DNA of 64,000 nucleotides from Heterohyrax brucei (GCA_028571685.1 CM053140.1:152877701-152941700); one strand, 5' to 3'; positions 1-11,787 are shown, counted from the first letter of the stretch. Notes: generated by a model not told the origin, from the letters alone. Numbers and translations are program-made.

Positions 1-994
1 CCATCTTCCTTTGATGATTACTGTGTCATTTAATATTTTCTCTATAGAATCCTTCAATATTGCAACTTAATTACATACTAAGAGTAGTGTACTTCAAAAG
101 AAAGGATGGCACTTTCTGAAGTACGTGCATATGCATAATTCCTAGACCAGTGATATCAAACTTGTGGATTCACTAAATAAATGACTTGACCATGCATTTT
201 CAGTAAAACTGTGTTTATAAATTCATATACATAATTCTGTATTAAAATGTCATATATTTTAGTATCTATTTAGAATCTAAGTTAAAGGGCATCCAAAGTA
301 CAAGTGTATACTTTTATATTTTTATTTTGTATGGCATTCATTATTTTTTGTACCATTTAAGGTATGTTCACTACATCATTCCAGATTAGGAACAAATATT
401 AGAACTTCATATTATTTTTAAATGTTTCTTAGTTAACTGAAAAAGTATTTTGTAACATTTAAAGTCTGTATTATGTACACATTATTTACATGAATTTTTA
501 TAACATAGGTTCCATATATGGTTTTAATACTAATTTTTTATGACTATTAAAATTGATTATTTAAGAAGATATGTATTTTGGATATATATATTTGAAAGAG
601 AATGGCTACAGAGCCAATGCAGAAGGCTGAATTTCTGAATTTGATCAGAGTAAAGCTTTCTAGCAGTATCATCTCTCACAAAGACAATACAAACTGCCAC
701 TTCACATAGAAGCACAACTGAGTTCAGCATATATGCAAAACTGTCTTGATTCTTTGGAGTTCTACAGACACGAAGATGGACTTAAAATGTTCTCTACAAG
801 TAATGATCTTTCAGAATAGTAGCGCAAGAACTTATACACCAGTTTCATAATTTTCTTTGAATCAGCAGATAAAGAGTTACTGTTGATGCGCCTCTTTCAA
901 AAACCTATTGTCTTTTAACTGTATAAAATACTTGGGAATAAGTCAAAAGTTCTCCATTTAAATAAATGAAGACTTCCCTCTCTTGTTAGTGTAA
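1..994. other. AT-rich stretch, nothing assigned
   Basis: I see no long open frame, no recognisable repeat and no RNA gene here. The sequence is strongly AT-rich with short A and T runs. Confidence 0.5.
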
Positions 995-1152
995 GACATA
1001 CCCACTGTCATCAAGTTGATTCCAACTCATAGCTGTGCTATTGCACAGAGTAGAACTGCCCCATGAAATTTCCAATGACTGGCTTGATTCAAACTGCTGA
1101 CTTTTGATTAGCAGCCAGGTTCTTAACCACTACAACATTAGGTCTCCAGGGT
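995..1152 (-). repeat. AfroSINE, antisense
   Basis: An old antisense copy of the tRNA-derived afrotherian SINE. On the plus strand it shows the usual order: CATCAAGTTGATTCCAACTC, then GAGTAGAACTGCCCCAT, then TTAGCAGCCAGGTTCTTAACCACT, i.e. the complement of the SINE head with its tRNA-like promoter. It lies next to a second antisense copy. Confidence 0.85.
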
Positions 1153-1164
1153 AACCTATGAAAC

Positions 1165-1338
1165 AAACAATAAAAACCCAAACTTATTGCTGTCGAGTCA
1201 ATTCTGACTCATACTACAGGGCAGAGTAGAAGTGTCCCACAAGGTTTCAAAGGAGTGTTTGGTGGATTGGAACTGCTGATCTTCTAGTTAACAGCCCTAT
1301 CTCTTAACCACTATGTTATTAGGGTGTCCAGGGTAAGC
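1165..1338 (-). repeat. AfroSINE, antisense
   Basis: A second antisense AfroSINE about 12 bp after the first. It begins with the A-rich AAAAACCCAAACTTATTGCTG tail side, carries GTCGAGTCAATTCTGACTC and ends with CTTAACCACT and a degraded CCAGGG head. The two copies differ at many sites, so they look like separate insertions rather than one tandem duplication. Confidence 0.85.
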
Positions 1339-4029
1339 TATAGTGGAATAAAATTAATTTCATAGAGTTTATAGTCAGCCTATTGTGTGGAAACACTGGT
1401 TGCAAAATTTTCTACTATTCTGGGTCACGCCTTCATGACCAATGCCTGTTCAGTTTTATCATGTGACCATCCTTTAATTATCAAAGATTTATTATGTTTC
1501 CATTTAATGCATTTTATTTTCTTTATGTGAAATATATAATTAGCTACATTTACATTTAAATTACTTTATAATTCATGTTTAGTTCTGTCATCATTGTTGT
1601 TTTAATCCAAAGTATTTGAGAAACAAAAAAAGAGAGAAAGTAAAAATGTCACATTTATTACTAATATAGATAAAGCAGATAATTTAGCTTACCTGAACAA
1701 CTAAATTTATCTACTAGCTAAATCTGAAGAAATGATCTGGGAAAACACAGTAAAACTGGAGAAGGCCACAATAGTTTAGAAAGAGACAAGAGGAACAATA
1801 AAATATTAAAGAGAAGCAAGACAAATAATAAAACGAAATGCATATACCACAATAGTAGCTGTTTTTATAGTTACTAGTTGAAGTTATTTCAAAAGAAGCA
1901 AAAATGACTTATGAATTTTAATATGAAAATATCCACATATGATACAGAGTTCTTAAAAATAATACATGTGGTCATTGTACACTACTCAGTGGTGAAACGT
2001 TTTGATACGTAGAGGAAATAGCTTTCTGGAAGAGTGGTATTGGCTGAGTTTAACCAGGAAGAAATAAAAGATTTTAGTAATCAAACATTCTTATAGAAAA
2101 AATAGTTAATAGTACTAAAGATAAACCTTCAAAAATATGACACAACCAAAGTTCTCATTCACATACGTTTTCAAAGTGTGAAAAGCCAATTCTTACGTCT
2201 ATTTAGAAAAAGATTAAAAGGCATTCAGTTTATTTTATGCAGTTGGTTTTATAAGCTTGATTTCAGGTTGAATGAGTCAGATCTGACTCGACAGCACTTG
2301 GCTTTGGCTTTCTTTTAATAGAAACTCAGTAATCCTAAATAAGGGCTTTAAAATAAATTTTTCCACGACCAGAAAATAATTAAGAATCTTTAAAGTAAGG
2401 GCTAAATTCCATCAGAAATATTGTAGATGATTATCACAACAGATATTCAGAAGGTATTATATCTCATTAAACATTTTTGGATGAAATTAAATATTTATTC
2501 CCATTGAAACCCCCTAGGCACTAGAAATAGAAAGATGCATCGATGAAACGATACGTTATACCTTTAGGAACTATAAATAACAGCTTAATTTTACTGGACA
2601 GTAATTAACAAAGTGAAAATTTGAGAGCAACCATGTTTGTCATGAAAACTAATATGTAAGTTACCAAAGTATTATTAGGTTCTCCTGATAAAAAAAAAAA
2701 AAAAAAAATCTTTCATTTCAATAATCTTCACGTCATGTACAATTCAGTGACATTAGTTATATTCATCATATTTTTCAGTCATCGTTGTTTTCCATTTCAA
2801 ATGTTTTCATTATACTTAACAGAAATTCATTGTCTACTATTTGGTATGCCATCTAAATAGACAGTAACTTTAGAGTATTACACTAAGAAAAGATGCTGTA
2901 CATAGACTTGGCTAATAGCCAATGCCTGTAAGATTATGGTTTCCAGCCTTATTTATTCAACCTAACACATGATTATTATATACGTTGTTGGTCAAGGGCT
3001 CACTTAGAATGAGACAACCAAGAGCTGCAATTTTGGCTCTGCTGTATGCCTAATGAACTAGAGTGAGGATGTTAAGTAGTTGCAGGCTCAATTTATCTCA
3101 CGTTGTAAGTCTTGATTACCTTCAGATATATAAAGCCTCTTTAGTCCAGTGGTTGATAAACACACAAAGATGTAAATCACAAAAATTTTAGATGTTTATG
3201 GTAACAAAATCAAGGTCAGATGCAAATTAGAAATTAGACTATAAGCTGCTTGGACTTTATTTTATCCTGCTTTGTATCACTTATAAAACCCTGCATATAA
3301 AATATACAATATTTTAACTGATTATATAAAATAAGAAATGTATTATATAGCCAGCCAGGCAATTAAAAAAAGAAGACAGAAAAACTCAATTTTGGATTTT
3401 CTGAATGTGCAGAAACATTTGTTTTGTTACCAAATAAAATGAAGCCTAACAAAAAAGTCATATATTCTTACTCTTAATACTGTGACAGTTATTTCAATAC
3501 AAATAAAACATATACTGCCATCATAAACTAAATTGATACAGTTATCACTGTTTTATAATCCTTAGAGAAATAAGTATATGATTATAAGATGGTATAAGGA
3601 AGAAACACCATAAAAGTTGACAGAAAACGTTTGCATATACTTTTAAAATATTTTATTGTCAGCATTTTGGTTTCCAGGTGTTACTATATTCTGTGAAAAA
3701 TCAACTTTGCTTTCCCATGTAAGCTAATTTTCAAAACAGATATCCATATATCATGCATCTCTCTTTCTAGAAGGAATCAGATTATAAACCTACCAGCTAA
3801 ACTAAAACTTATACTGTTTGTTTCTTTACTTTCTGCTAAAGATGTGAAAACTACATAAAATCTGTATACTAAGAATTTATTTTAATTGAAAAAGAGAAGT
3901 CTGAATTCAATATTACCCACTAATTTAATTTTAGTGTCTGCAATATCAGAAAAAAATCTTCATATTGGAAAAGGTATCTCTTCAGCATACAGTAGAAGGA
4001 AGAGTAACATTGCTAGACTATACTAAGAA
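1339..4029. other. AT-rich intergenic stretch, mostly unassigned
   Basis: No gene or clear repeat was recognised over most of this stretch. It contains a poly-A run at about 2691-2708 and a roughly 30-bp AfroSINE tail fragment at 2279-2309 (listed separately). Short frames are no longer than expected by chance in such AT-rich DNA. Confidence 0.5.
2279..2309 (+). repeat. Ultrashort AfroSINE 3'-tail fragment
   Basis: About 30 bp matching only the end of one AfroSINE subfamily: GATCTGACTCGACAGCACTT followed by GGCTTTGGCTT. No body of the SINE is visible upstream. The same short module recurs at six other places in the window. Confidence 0.6.
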
Positions 4030-4866
4030 GCTATGAGATTTCTTAAATACAATCTAACTCAGGAAACAGACGAGCAAGGACAGAAGTCTCTGGACCATGG
4101 TCTCAGAGGATATCAAAGTCTGTTGGCAAAACTAAGTTTTTTTTTTTTTTTTTTTAAAGAAAATGTTCTGTATCACATTTTGGTGAGTGGCATTAGGGTC
4201 TGAGAAGCTAGGAAGTAAACATCTAAGTATCATCAGTTGGTCCCAACCTGGGACCTGGAACACAGGAGAATGAAGGATACCAAAGACACAAGGAAAATAT
4301 GACCTGAAGAGGCAGAAGGGAACGTGTGATCCAGAGACTACATGAGGACAGAAGAGTTAGATGGTGCCCTGTCAACCTAAATGACTGCTTCGACAGGGGT
4401 TGCAATGTAGAGTCCCTGACACAACAAGTTAAAAATGGGGATGCAGAATAAGGACTCTATTAAAAGACCAGAGTTGATGGTTCAACACTCTGGGTGGTCT
4501 CCTGAGGACACACCCCCTGGACTCTCTTAGCCCAGAGCTGAAACCAGTACCAAAGCCAACTCTTCAGACAAAGACTGGACTGTACTATGAGACATAGCGT
4601 GACAAGAGTAAAGAGTGCCCTTCTTTGCTTAAATATACATGAGACTGTCTAGCAGCTGCTGGCCAGAGGCAAGATGAGAGGGTGGAAAGGTGAGCACACA
4701 TGTTGACAGAATGGATAGGGAAACTATGGGGTGGAAAGGAGGAAGTCTATTGTCATGAGGTGGGTAGAACAGCTAGAGTTGCATACTAGTGAGTGTGCAG
4801 GGTTTTGTGTGCCAAGTTGGATTGTAAACTTTCACTTGAATCACAATGAAGTATTTGAAAAAAGAA
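4030..4866 (+). repeat. L1 3' UTR (5'-truncated LINE)
   Basis: This matches the afrotherian L1 3' UTR seen in other copies here. It has a TTTGGTGAGTGGCATTAGGGTCT block, a GTTGGTCCCAACCTGGGA block, then GCCCAGAGCTGAA and a terminal TTTCACTTGAATCACAATGA before an A-rich end. No ORF2 remains. A T-run of about 18 interrupts it near 4138-4155. Confidence 0.8.
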
Positions 4867-5135
4867 AATGTCTTCTCTCTTAAGACTTCTGCATTATGTA
4901 TTTACACATTTGTATGTAGTTTGATATTTGAGTAAGGAAAAGACTAGTAGTAATGCATTGATTGATGAGTGCCCCACTGAAGCTCCCCGTTACAATTTGT
5001 TCATGTAACTCAGTTATTTTTTGCAGAGACCTATAATTCCAGTCAGCCATGTTCCATAGTTGGTGACATACTGCTGTGAAAAGAGTGTAGAAACAAAGCA
5101 AAATCTCTTCCTACCATCTCAGATAAAATAATGTC

Positions 5136-5661
5136 TGTTTTAGTCTGCTAGCGCTGTTCTAACAGAAATACCACAGAGTGAATGGCTTTAACAAAGGAAG
5201 GTTTATTTTTATATAGTCCAGTAGGCTACAAGTCCAGATTCAGGATGTCCGCTCGACTGGAAGGCTTTCCTCCTCGGCAGCTCTGGAGGAAAGGCCGGAA
5301 TTCCATCAGTCTTTGTGCAGGGAGCATCTTGGTGCAGGAACCTCAGGTCTGAAGGACATTCTCTTCTCCTGGTGTTGCTTTCTTGATGGTGTGAGGTTCC
5401 CAATTCTCTGCTTGCTTCTCTTTCCTTTTTATCTTCTGTAGGACGAAAGGATTAAGGGTGGGGCAAGCCATATTCCAGGGTAACTCAGTTTACAGTAGAG
5501 CAGGGAGGTAATCCTATGAAGGGATTTACAGTCAGACCCTAATCTTTTAACACACAGCACAGGAAAATCACAAAATGGAAGGCAATCACAAAATAATTGG
5601 AATCATGGCCCAGCCACATGGCTATACCTATTTTTGGGGGGACACAGTTCAGTCCATGACA
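5136..5661 (-). mobile_element. MaLR-like solo LTR, antisense
   Basis: A solo LTR fossil of about 526 bp that begins TG and ends CA. In sense orientation it resembles mammalian MaLR LTRs: a GGACTGAACTGTGTCCCCCC-type start, an AATAAA signal near the 3' end, then a block ending in TAAAACA. The flanks ATGTC (5131-5135) and GTGTC (5662-5666) agree at four of five bases, fitting a 5-bp target duplication. No internal retroviral region is present. Confidence 0.8.
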
Positions 5662-5814
5662 GTGTCCAAAGATACTTTCAAATATTTCTTGTCTACAGAA
5701 CCAGTATATGAACATTACACTGCATATTAACCAAACCGTAAGTGAAAACATTTTGTAAGTTGTTCCTCTCACTCTTTCTTTAAAATTTAAACCTAAGTCT
5801 GTTTGTATCATCAG

Positions 5815-6096
5815 ATGCTTCTTAAAAGCGATGATGGTGAGACTTCATCTCACATGCTTTCAACATGCCATCGTGAAGGAGCAGCACTGGAGAAGGCTGT
5901 CATGCCTGGTAAAGCAGAAGGTCAGTGAAAGAGAGGAAGACCCTCAATGAAGTGGACAGATATAATGGCTGCAATGATGATCTCAAGCATAGCAATGATT
6001 TTGAACATGGCTGAGAACCTGTCGGAGTTTGCTTCTGTTGTACATAGGATGTCTACAAGTCAGAACTTACTCAGTGGTGCCTAACAACAGTAATAT
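5815..6096 (+). repeat. RTE LINE 3' end
   Basis: The 3' end of the afrotherian RTE (BovB-like) LINE. It carries AAAGAGAGGAAGACCCTCAA, then GGACAGATATAATGGCTGCA, then a tail ending GTGGTGCCTAACAACAG. The tail resembles the AfroSINE tail, consistent with RTE machinery moving those SINEs. It is heavily 5'-truncated and ends with no long A run. Confidence 0.85.
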
Positions 6097-7091
6097 GTTT
6101 GTGAAAGCTTTGTTCCATATTCTAGGGAGGTTATAATTCTTCTCTGTATGACTCTTCCAAGATTACAATAAGAACATGATCATTACTGTATTTATTTTGA
6201 ATGTCAAAATAAGATGTCTCTTTCAGAGGCTATTGTCTTCATCCCTTCTTTAATTTCTCAACCATATCCAGCCTCCTTCTACTTACAGAAACATTTTTGC
6301 AGAAAGGTCAAAGTTAACGTCTTATTTCTTACTTATAGACCCAGAATGACCTACAAGGTATATGTGTATATATATGTGTGTGTATGTATGTGTATATATA
6401 TGTCTATATACATATAAAGTATATATTCATATATTTTGACCTAGTAGATGTATGCACATACATACATATACATATATATATATATATATATTTGTATATT
6501 CAACTTCTCATGAAAACACTGGCTAAGACTTATAGTCTGTTTCTGCTTTCAGTCCTCAGACACATTCTACCTTGGGAATCAGTTTCATTGTTCTTAATAT
6601 TATCTTTTTTTCAGTACAGCCTCACATTTGAGGTGCCTGACTCCCTGTTTCTGTTTGCCTCTCATAATGTGTGCCCACTTACAGTTCTCAATACATTCAT
6701 GAGTTCACCAGTCTTTCCTTTGGTCTTCCTCATCGAGAAATTTCTCTTGAACAGTTTTGTTTTGAACTTGTTATTTCCACTATGCGGTTTTGGAAACGTG
6801 CACCAACAAGAATGAGTAATTATAGTCTGACCTTGAGAAACAGCCTCTATGGTGTTAGACATATTAATATTTCATGGACATATTTTAAATGTGATTTTAT
6901 CATGTTTGTTTAAGAGGAATATAAAATAAGCAAGCCAATTTCACTATAGTGTCAGGGAGATATTTCTTCAGAAGGGGACTGCTGTGTTTTTCACTGTATC
7001 TTCAGGGATATGAGAGGATTATTCAGAACATTCATTTTTGAATATTTCTTTAACTGTCTCTGCTGTGTTCAAGCCTGGGGTAACAGATGTG
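6097..7091. other. Unassigned stretch with TA/TG microsatellite
   Basis: No gene or transposon was recognised. A compound TA/TG/CA simple repeat lies at about 6358-6492. The overlapping open frames over it are low-complexity readings of the microsatellite, and those that run beyond it (to about 6913) match nothing I recognise. Confidence 0.5.
6358..6492. repeat. Compound (TA/TG)n microsatellite
   Basis: Alternating TATATG, TGTGTATG and CATACATA units, ending in a long TATATATA run. Such alternating purine-pyrimidine tracts are length-variable. Confidence 0.9.
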
Positions 7092-7152
7092 TTATACGTA
7101 CACATGCATATATGTATACACATGGGTGCACACACACACACACACACACACA
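7092..7152. repeat. (CA)n microsatellite flanking mariner
   Basis: CACATGCATATGTATACAC followed by about ten pure CA units, immediately before the left terminal repeat of the mariner element. Confidence 0.9.
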
Positions 7153-8643
7153 GGGTATGTCACTTAAGTTCCCAAACTCATCCTAGAAAATGTGCTGCAT
7201 ACCTCATTGCTGAATATGACTATAGTCACCTTCCAAGTGCTCCCACTGGGAAGCTGTGCACTGATGCTAATTCCTAGCCTACCTTTTAAGCAACACTGAA
7301 ATTCTTCTGAAATTGTCATCAGAGCTGTCTTCGTATTACCCTTGATGTCCTGAATGTCATCAAAATGTCTTCCCTTCACTATCTTCTTTATTTTCCAGTA
7401 AAGAAAAAAAGTTCTTTGAGGCCAGATAAGTTAAGCAGGTAGGGTGTTCCAACTGAGTTATTAATTTACTGGCTAAAAACCCATCACAGCGAGTGCCATG
7501 TGAGCTCATACATTGTTGTGATGCAAGAACCATGAGTCGTTGGTGAGAAGTTCAAGTGATTTTCACCTAACTTTTTCACAGAGCCTTTTCAGCACTTCCA
7601 AACAATAAACTTTTTTAACTGTTTATGCAGCTGGTACAAATTTGTGATGAACAAACTCTCTGATATCAAAAAAGTTTAGCGACATCATTGTGACTTTTGA
7701 TTTGGACTGACAGAGCTTTTTAGGTTGAATGGGCTGACTTCCATCGTGTACTGTGATTCTTTGTTTCAAGATCAGGTTGGTATACTTGTGTTTCATCACC
7801 AGTGATAACACAGACCCAAACATGGTGATGCCTCTCCAAAAGGTCTTGGCAAACTATGAGTCTCCTTTGCTTTTGTTTACTGGTAAGCTCCTGTGGGACC
7901 ATTTTTGCACACACTTTTCTCAAGCCAAAATTTGGTTCTATGCGTCTATAGGATGTTGTTATACTGGCCTCTTACTAGAAGGGAGTGGAGAGGGTGGAGA
8001 GAAGGAGATAGGAGATTTTTAAGAGGATATGACATGCAAGGAATGGAAAGGAGGAGTGTGCTGTCACTGGGCAAGGGAGCTGCAGATAGGTGGACAAGCA
8101 AATTCAAATTGTATTGTAAACTTTTACTCAGTCACAATGAAAAAAAAAACTACCTTTGTCTCTGTTGATCTTTACTGGGACTGCAATGCTTCTCACAGTC
8201 AGCTGATGACTCTGACGCACAACTTGATGAATTTTTTCAGTGTTGTCAGTTCTGTTCATTTCTGGCTAACCTAACCTCTATTCATCAGTGTCATTTTCTC
8301 TTCCTTCAGAAAAACATTTAATCCTCTTGTACACTTCATGGCGTTATCCCCACAAACTTGTACTAATATGTGCCTAATTCCAATTCTACTCTTGCCGAGT
8401 TGAACAAGAAATTTAATGTTTGTTCATTTCTCTAATTCAAGCTCCGACTATCTCACAAGAGCACACACAGAAACAAGCAACAACAATAATTAACACTACT
8501 CAGTAAGACACCACCACACATTGATACGAACACAGCTGTGAGGAACTGATATATCAAGATTTTGAAACCTTAACAAGCTGTTTGTATAGTGCTGCCAATG
8601 TAAGCACACAGTGCCAAGCTTGCGAACTTAATTGTCAGACCGT
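7153..8643 (-). mobile_element. Mariner (Tc1/mariner) DNA transposon, antisense, broken
   Basis: A cut-and-paste DNA transposon fossil of roughly 1.26 kb once its nested L1 is discounted. Ends: left ..TGTCACTTAAGTTCCCAAACT, right AGCTTGCGAACTTAATTGTC.., which are inverted repeats of each other. Minus-strand frames give mariner transposase motifs: MRKVCAKMVPQELT, then VITGDETQVY (the catalytic-core region with the first aspartate), then SKSKVTMM..NFFDIREFVHHKFVP, then a C-terminal KGRHFDDIQDIK block. The pieces lie in different frames and contain stops, so no working transposase is encoded. Family assignment is from remembered mammalian mariner proteins. Confidence 0.88.
7922..8153 (+). repeat. 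Short L1 3' end nested in mariner
   Basis: The last ~230 bp of an L1 3' UTR: GGTTCTATGCGTCTATAGGA, then GAGAGGGTGGAGAGAAGGAG, then TCACTGGGCAAGGGAGCTGC, then AACTTTTACTCAGTCACAAT and an A-run. It splits the mariner transposase region between the KINRDK-like part and MRKVCAKMV, so it is younger than the mariner. Confidence 0.82.
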
Positions 8644-8700
8644 GTGCGTGTATGTCTGTGTGTGTGTGTACACACATATACAAATATACATATATATCTT
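8644..8700. repeat. (TG)n/(TA)n microsatellite
   Basis: GTGTGCGTGTATGTCTGTGT followed by TG and CA/TA units. It adjoins the right end of the mariner, mirroring the CA repeat on its left. Confidence 0.85.
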
Positions 8701-9151
8701 TTATGGTAGAAACACTGTTTTAAGACTAGACCGTCTGATTATACATAAAGCCTCTTTTTTCATTTTCTCTTCCTCATCTACTCCAGAGGAATTGTTATTT
8801 CTACTCAACAACTTTGGATTCATGTCACACATTTTGGCTTCTCTCCAGTATTTGGAACTTCAAGTAACCCTCTCATTTCTGGGTACTTCAGCCACAGCAG
8901 AGGACAGACTGTCTCTGGTAATTGGCTCTCTGTCCCATAGCCAGGATGGAGGCATTTTAGATCCATAATTCTTGGATATTGTCTCTGTGACTCTTTCTGT
9001 GTGCATATGAGCATGTGTGTGTATGTAAGCCTATTTAAGAGAAGATTTTAAAATTAATTCTCAGCATTACTGATAATTGAAAATAAATAAGTTAGGAAGA
9101 AATTTACTGATTATCATAATCCAAATTAGGTAGGTTTTAATACTTAAGAAT
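8701..9151. other. Unassigned stretch
   Basis: No repeat family was recognised. A 128-codon frame running in from the TG repeat (8582-8968) has no family resemblance, and its first third is microsatellite-encoded. I regard it as chance. Confidence 0.4.
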
Positions 9152-9429
9152 ATGATTGATACAATTTTTCATCTTTTGAATGCCCTTCAAAATTCTAATG
9201 TTTGGCTTTGTATCTTATCAGTCGGTATATGTTTAGTTAATGGTGCTATTCTACCAGGTCTTCAGGTTAAGAAGGCCTATTGTGATGATCCGCAACTCAG
9301 TTCTTCTAAACCGTACTACTTAATGCCACATAACAAAAGCATTTTTGTTATATTACAACCATATATTAGGTACTATTCTAATGGCCATCTATATTTTAAC
9401 TTACTTATTCCACAAAAGAAAGGTGTAAG
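9152..9429 (+). CDS. Exon-like open frame of unknown function (candidate first exon)
   Basis: I do not recognise this protein. From the ATG, 92 codons stay open. Residues ~16-34 are hydrophobic (VWLCILSVGICLVNG), reading like a signal peptide or membrane segment. A hydrophilic part follows with one NKS glycosylation motif and aromatic-rich stretches (SKPYYLMPHN, YIRYYSNGHLYFN). The frame hits a strong splice donor, AG|GTAAGT (GT at 9430), leaving phase 2. Pyrimidine-rich AG acceptors also occur inside the frame (near 9222 and 9264), so it could instead be an internal exon. The next exon-like segment, in matching phase, is at 13014. An in-frame TAG stands just before the ATG. No transposon signature overlaps it. 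It may still be chance or a dead host gene. Confidence 0.25.
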
Positions 9430-10034
9430 GTAAGTACTCCTTTTTATTCCTATTTTGTAAAATAGAGGAAATTGGTTTATGTGTGTTACACATATGAAAT
9501 CTGCTACAATCCTCAATGCCTTTATACAAATTAAATTTGAAATATTTCAGAGACAGTACGTTAAGTCAAAGAAGTACCATGACAGAAAAGTATTTTAAGT
9601 GTAGAAGGACTCTGACCTGGAATAAATCTGTAAAAAATGTGGACTGATACTTGTGTCATGTAAGTTACCTAGCCAAGCCAAGTGCCGTCGAGTTGGATCT
9701 GACTCATGGCGACCCTAGGGGCCAGGGTAGATCTGCCTATATATTTCATTCCAAATGAAACCAAAACAAGAATTTGAAACCAAAGATATTTCTATTGTAA
9801 GAAATGTAGAACTCATATGTATTATAAATTTAATTCCTTTGATATTTGTCATTAGATAAGCAAAATGAAGAGAGTATTGATCATCCTTAATTCCTCCACA
9901 CAATGATAGCCTCTGCTATCAACTGTTTATGTTTTCACTTTATTTTAATAAATAGGCATATTTATATATCCGTATCATATTTATTAGGTACACTGTACTC
10001 AATGGTAGACAAGTAATTGTTCAGATTTAAGCTT
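9430..10034. other. Unassigned stretch (possible intron)
   Basis: AT-rich, with one AfroSINE fragment at 9671-9735. If the exon pair 9152-9429 and 13014-13089 is real, this is intron. Confidence 0.35.
9671..9735 (-). repeat. AfroSINE tail fragment, antisense
   Basis: AGCCAAGCCAAGTGCCGTCG, then AGTTGGATCTGACTCATGGC and GACCCTAGGGGCC. Only the tail and the start of the body are present. The sequence is little decayed, suggesting a comparatively young subfamily. Confidence 0.75.
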
Positions 10035-10562
10035 ATATTAGTTAACTACTGATGAAAAACAAAACACCACAAATTAAGTGCTTAAGATAACATTATTCAA
10101 ATGTTCATTGTTTTTCAACAACCCATGAAATCTCTGAAATAGTTCTACTAATCTGAATCATCACTGGCTCACTTTAGGTGATTTCTTATGTGTCTCTTAG
10201 TTAGTATCCTTACTAATTATTTTTCTTTAACTGGCTGATCTACAATAACCTCAGCATGAAAACACAGCTCCCTGGATGTGATATATAATCCTTCAAGAAA
10301 CTACCCAGGGCTTATCCTCTTAGTGGTAACAGAGATCCTAAAGAAATGCATACCTCAAGCAAGATTTCAAGGTAAAAGCAGAGGATAAAGATAAAACCAG
10401 AGGATCTTGAACCTCTAAGGCGTAAAACTTGCTACTGTCCCATTGGCTAGAATAAGTCACATAATCAGACATAGACTTAGCATTGGAGAAAGCCACTCCA
10501 AAGAAGCATGTATACAAAGACATAAAAAATATTGGGTTCACTGGTGAAATAAATTTGTGCAA
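10035..10562 (-). mobile_element. Possible old MaLR/MLT1-like LTR, antisense
   Basis: The plus strand begins with GTTAACTACTGATGAAAAAC, then ACACCACAAATTAAGTGCTTAAG. It later shows CCATTGGCTAGAATAAGTCACA and TGGGTTCACTGGTGAAATAA. This order resembles the reverse complement of old mammalian MLT1-type LTRs, which open with a GCTGTGTAACAAACCACC..CTTAGTGGCTTAAAA block. It is highly diverged. No ends with target duplication could be fixed. Confidence 0.4.
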
Positions 10563-11439
10563 AGCTTTTTTGATTATTTCAAATATTTTCCAAAAGAAAC
10601 AATACAGTGCAGAACATCTTTTGTATATTTATATTTTATATTAATATATTGTTTATGGTTTGACAGAATAATTTTACCTTTATGGGAGATTGAAAGCTTA
10701 AATGTTTTTGCATATTGAATTTGCCAAAACACAAATTACAAATTATAGAAAATAGAGAGAGTGGAACTTAAAACAACAAATAAAAATGAGATGATTTGTC
10801 TTATTCTAACTCATAAAATGTCAAGATTTTGAAAAGTACTACAGAAATATATAGAGAGAGACTGTTGCTGTAGGACACTAAGAAAACCTTCAGAAACATT
10901 AAGAGTCTATGACTTGTGAAATGTTTACATTTTCAGTATTTTGGTTCACTCTGTTACATTGTTTGGCAAATAATTGCCTTCAGGTTAGAATTCCTGTCAT
11001 TTTATGTCAAACTTGAAAAATGTTAAGTACAACAGCTGGATGTTGTTCTCTGGGCTTAAAATACCTTGACTCTGTTTTACCTAAGACCTTATGAGATAAT
11101 TTGTACTCAAGAACACTAAGCAATAAAGTGATTCAAGAACACCAGCACAACGTGTATAATCTTATTTATTTATAAAATAAAAATATTATTTCTTTTTGTT
11201 AAACCTCTTCTGCATATTAACTTGACTTAGAGCTTGGCTAGATATTATACCAGTTTTGATGGTGGTAGCTTTGTCTTACTAAAACCTAAGCACGTGTGTA
11301 TGCTAAATAAGAAACTATGGCATGTGTTTAAAATCTACCACATGTTAAGTCAACAATTAAGAGTCATAAGTATCAAAGTAAAGGAATATATGTGATATTA
11401 TTTTCTCATCCTTAAGGTAAAAAGTAATCAAAGAGAGAT
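10563..11439. other. Unassigned AT-rich stretch
   Basis: No open frame of note and no recognisable repeat. Confidence 0.45.
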
Positions 11440-11787
11440 TGATTGTTGTCATTAGCTGCTGTCAGACCTACCTTGGTTCCCGGCAACTCCATTCATGAGA
11501 GTATTAATGCTGCCGGTCCTGCTCTATCCGTATGATCAGCTGCACATAGGACTTCTCTGACCTACGGGGTTTTCACTGATTGATTTGTGGAAGTAGATCA
11601 CTAGGGCTTTCTCCTTAGTCTGTCTGTCTTTGAAAATTGTGCCGATAGCTGTTTAGCATCATAGCAACAGAGGATCCTCCAGTAACATAACGGTAGTAGC
11701 TCTCCATGAGGTACATCGGCCAGGAATCTAACCTGGGTATAGAAATTGAAAGCAAATATTCTGCCATTGAAACACCATTGCATACCT
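11440..11787 (-). repeat. SINE with tRNA-Gly-like head and RTE-like tail, antisense
   Basis: On the minus strand the element starts GGTATGCAATGGTGTTTCAA and continues to CCCAGGTTAGATTCCTGGCC. This mirrors a tRNA-Gly gene: A-box side (GTGTTTCAATGGCAGAAT) and B-box side (GGTTAGATTCC), ending GATGTACC. It has an insertion in the anticodon-arm region and could not be a working tRNA. The opposite end (11440-11470 on plus, GATTGTTGTCATTAGCTGCT) resembles the 3' tail of the RTE LINE, suggesting RTE-driven movement. Confidence 0.75.

Noticed and set aside
6214-6815. Overlapping plus-strand frames of 67 and 145 codons
   Set aside because: The first ends in, and the second starts in, the TA/TG microsatellite (IYVYIYI-type runs). 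The remaining 100-odd residues show no domain or splice context.
8582-8968. 128-codon frame
   Set aside because: The first ~40 codons are mariner end and TG repeat, and the rest has no recognisable family. Such a length is not unusual when part of the frame is low complexity.
11710-11787. tRNA-Gly-like sequence
   Set aside because: The A- and B-box regions are recognisable, but the anticodon arm is disrupted and it is attached to a SINE body. It is a SINE head, not a tRNA gene.
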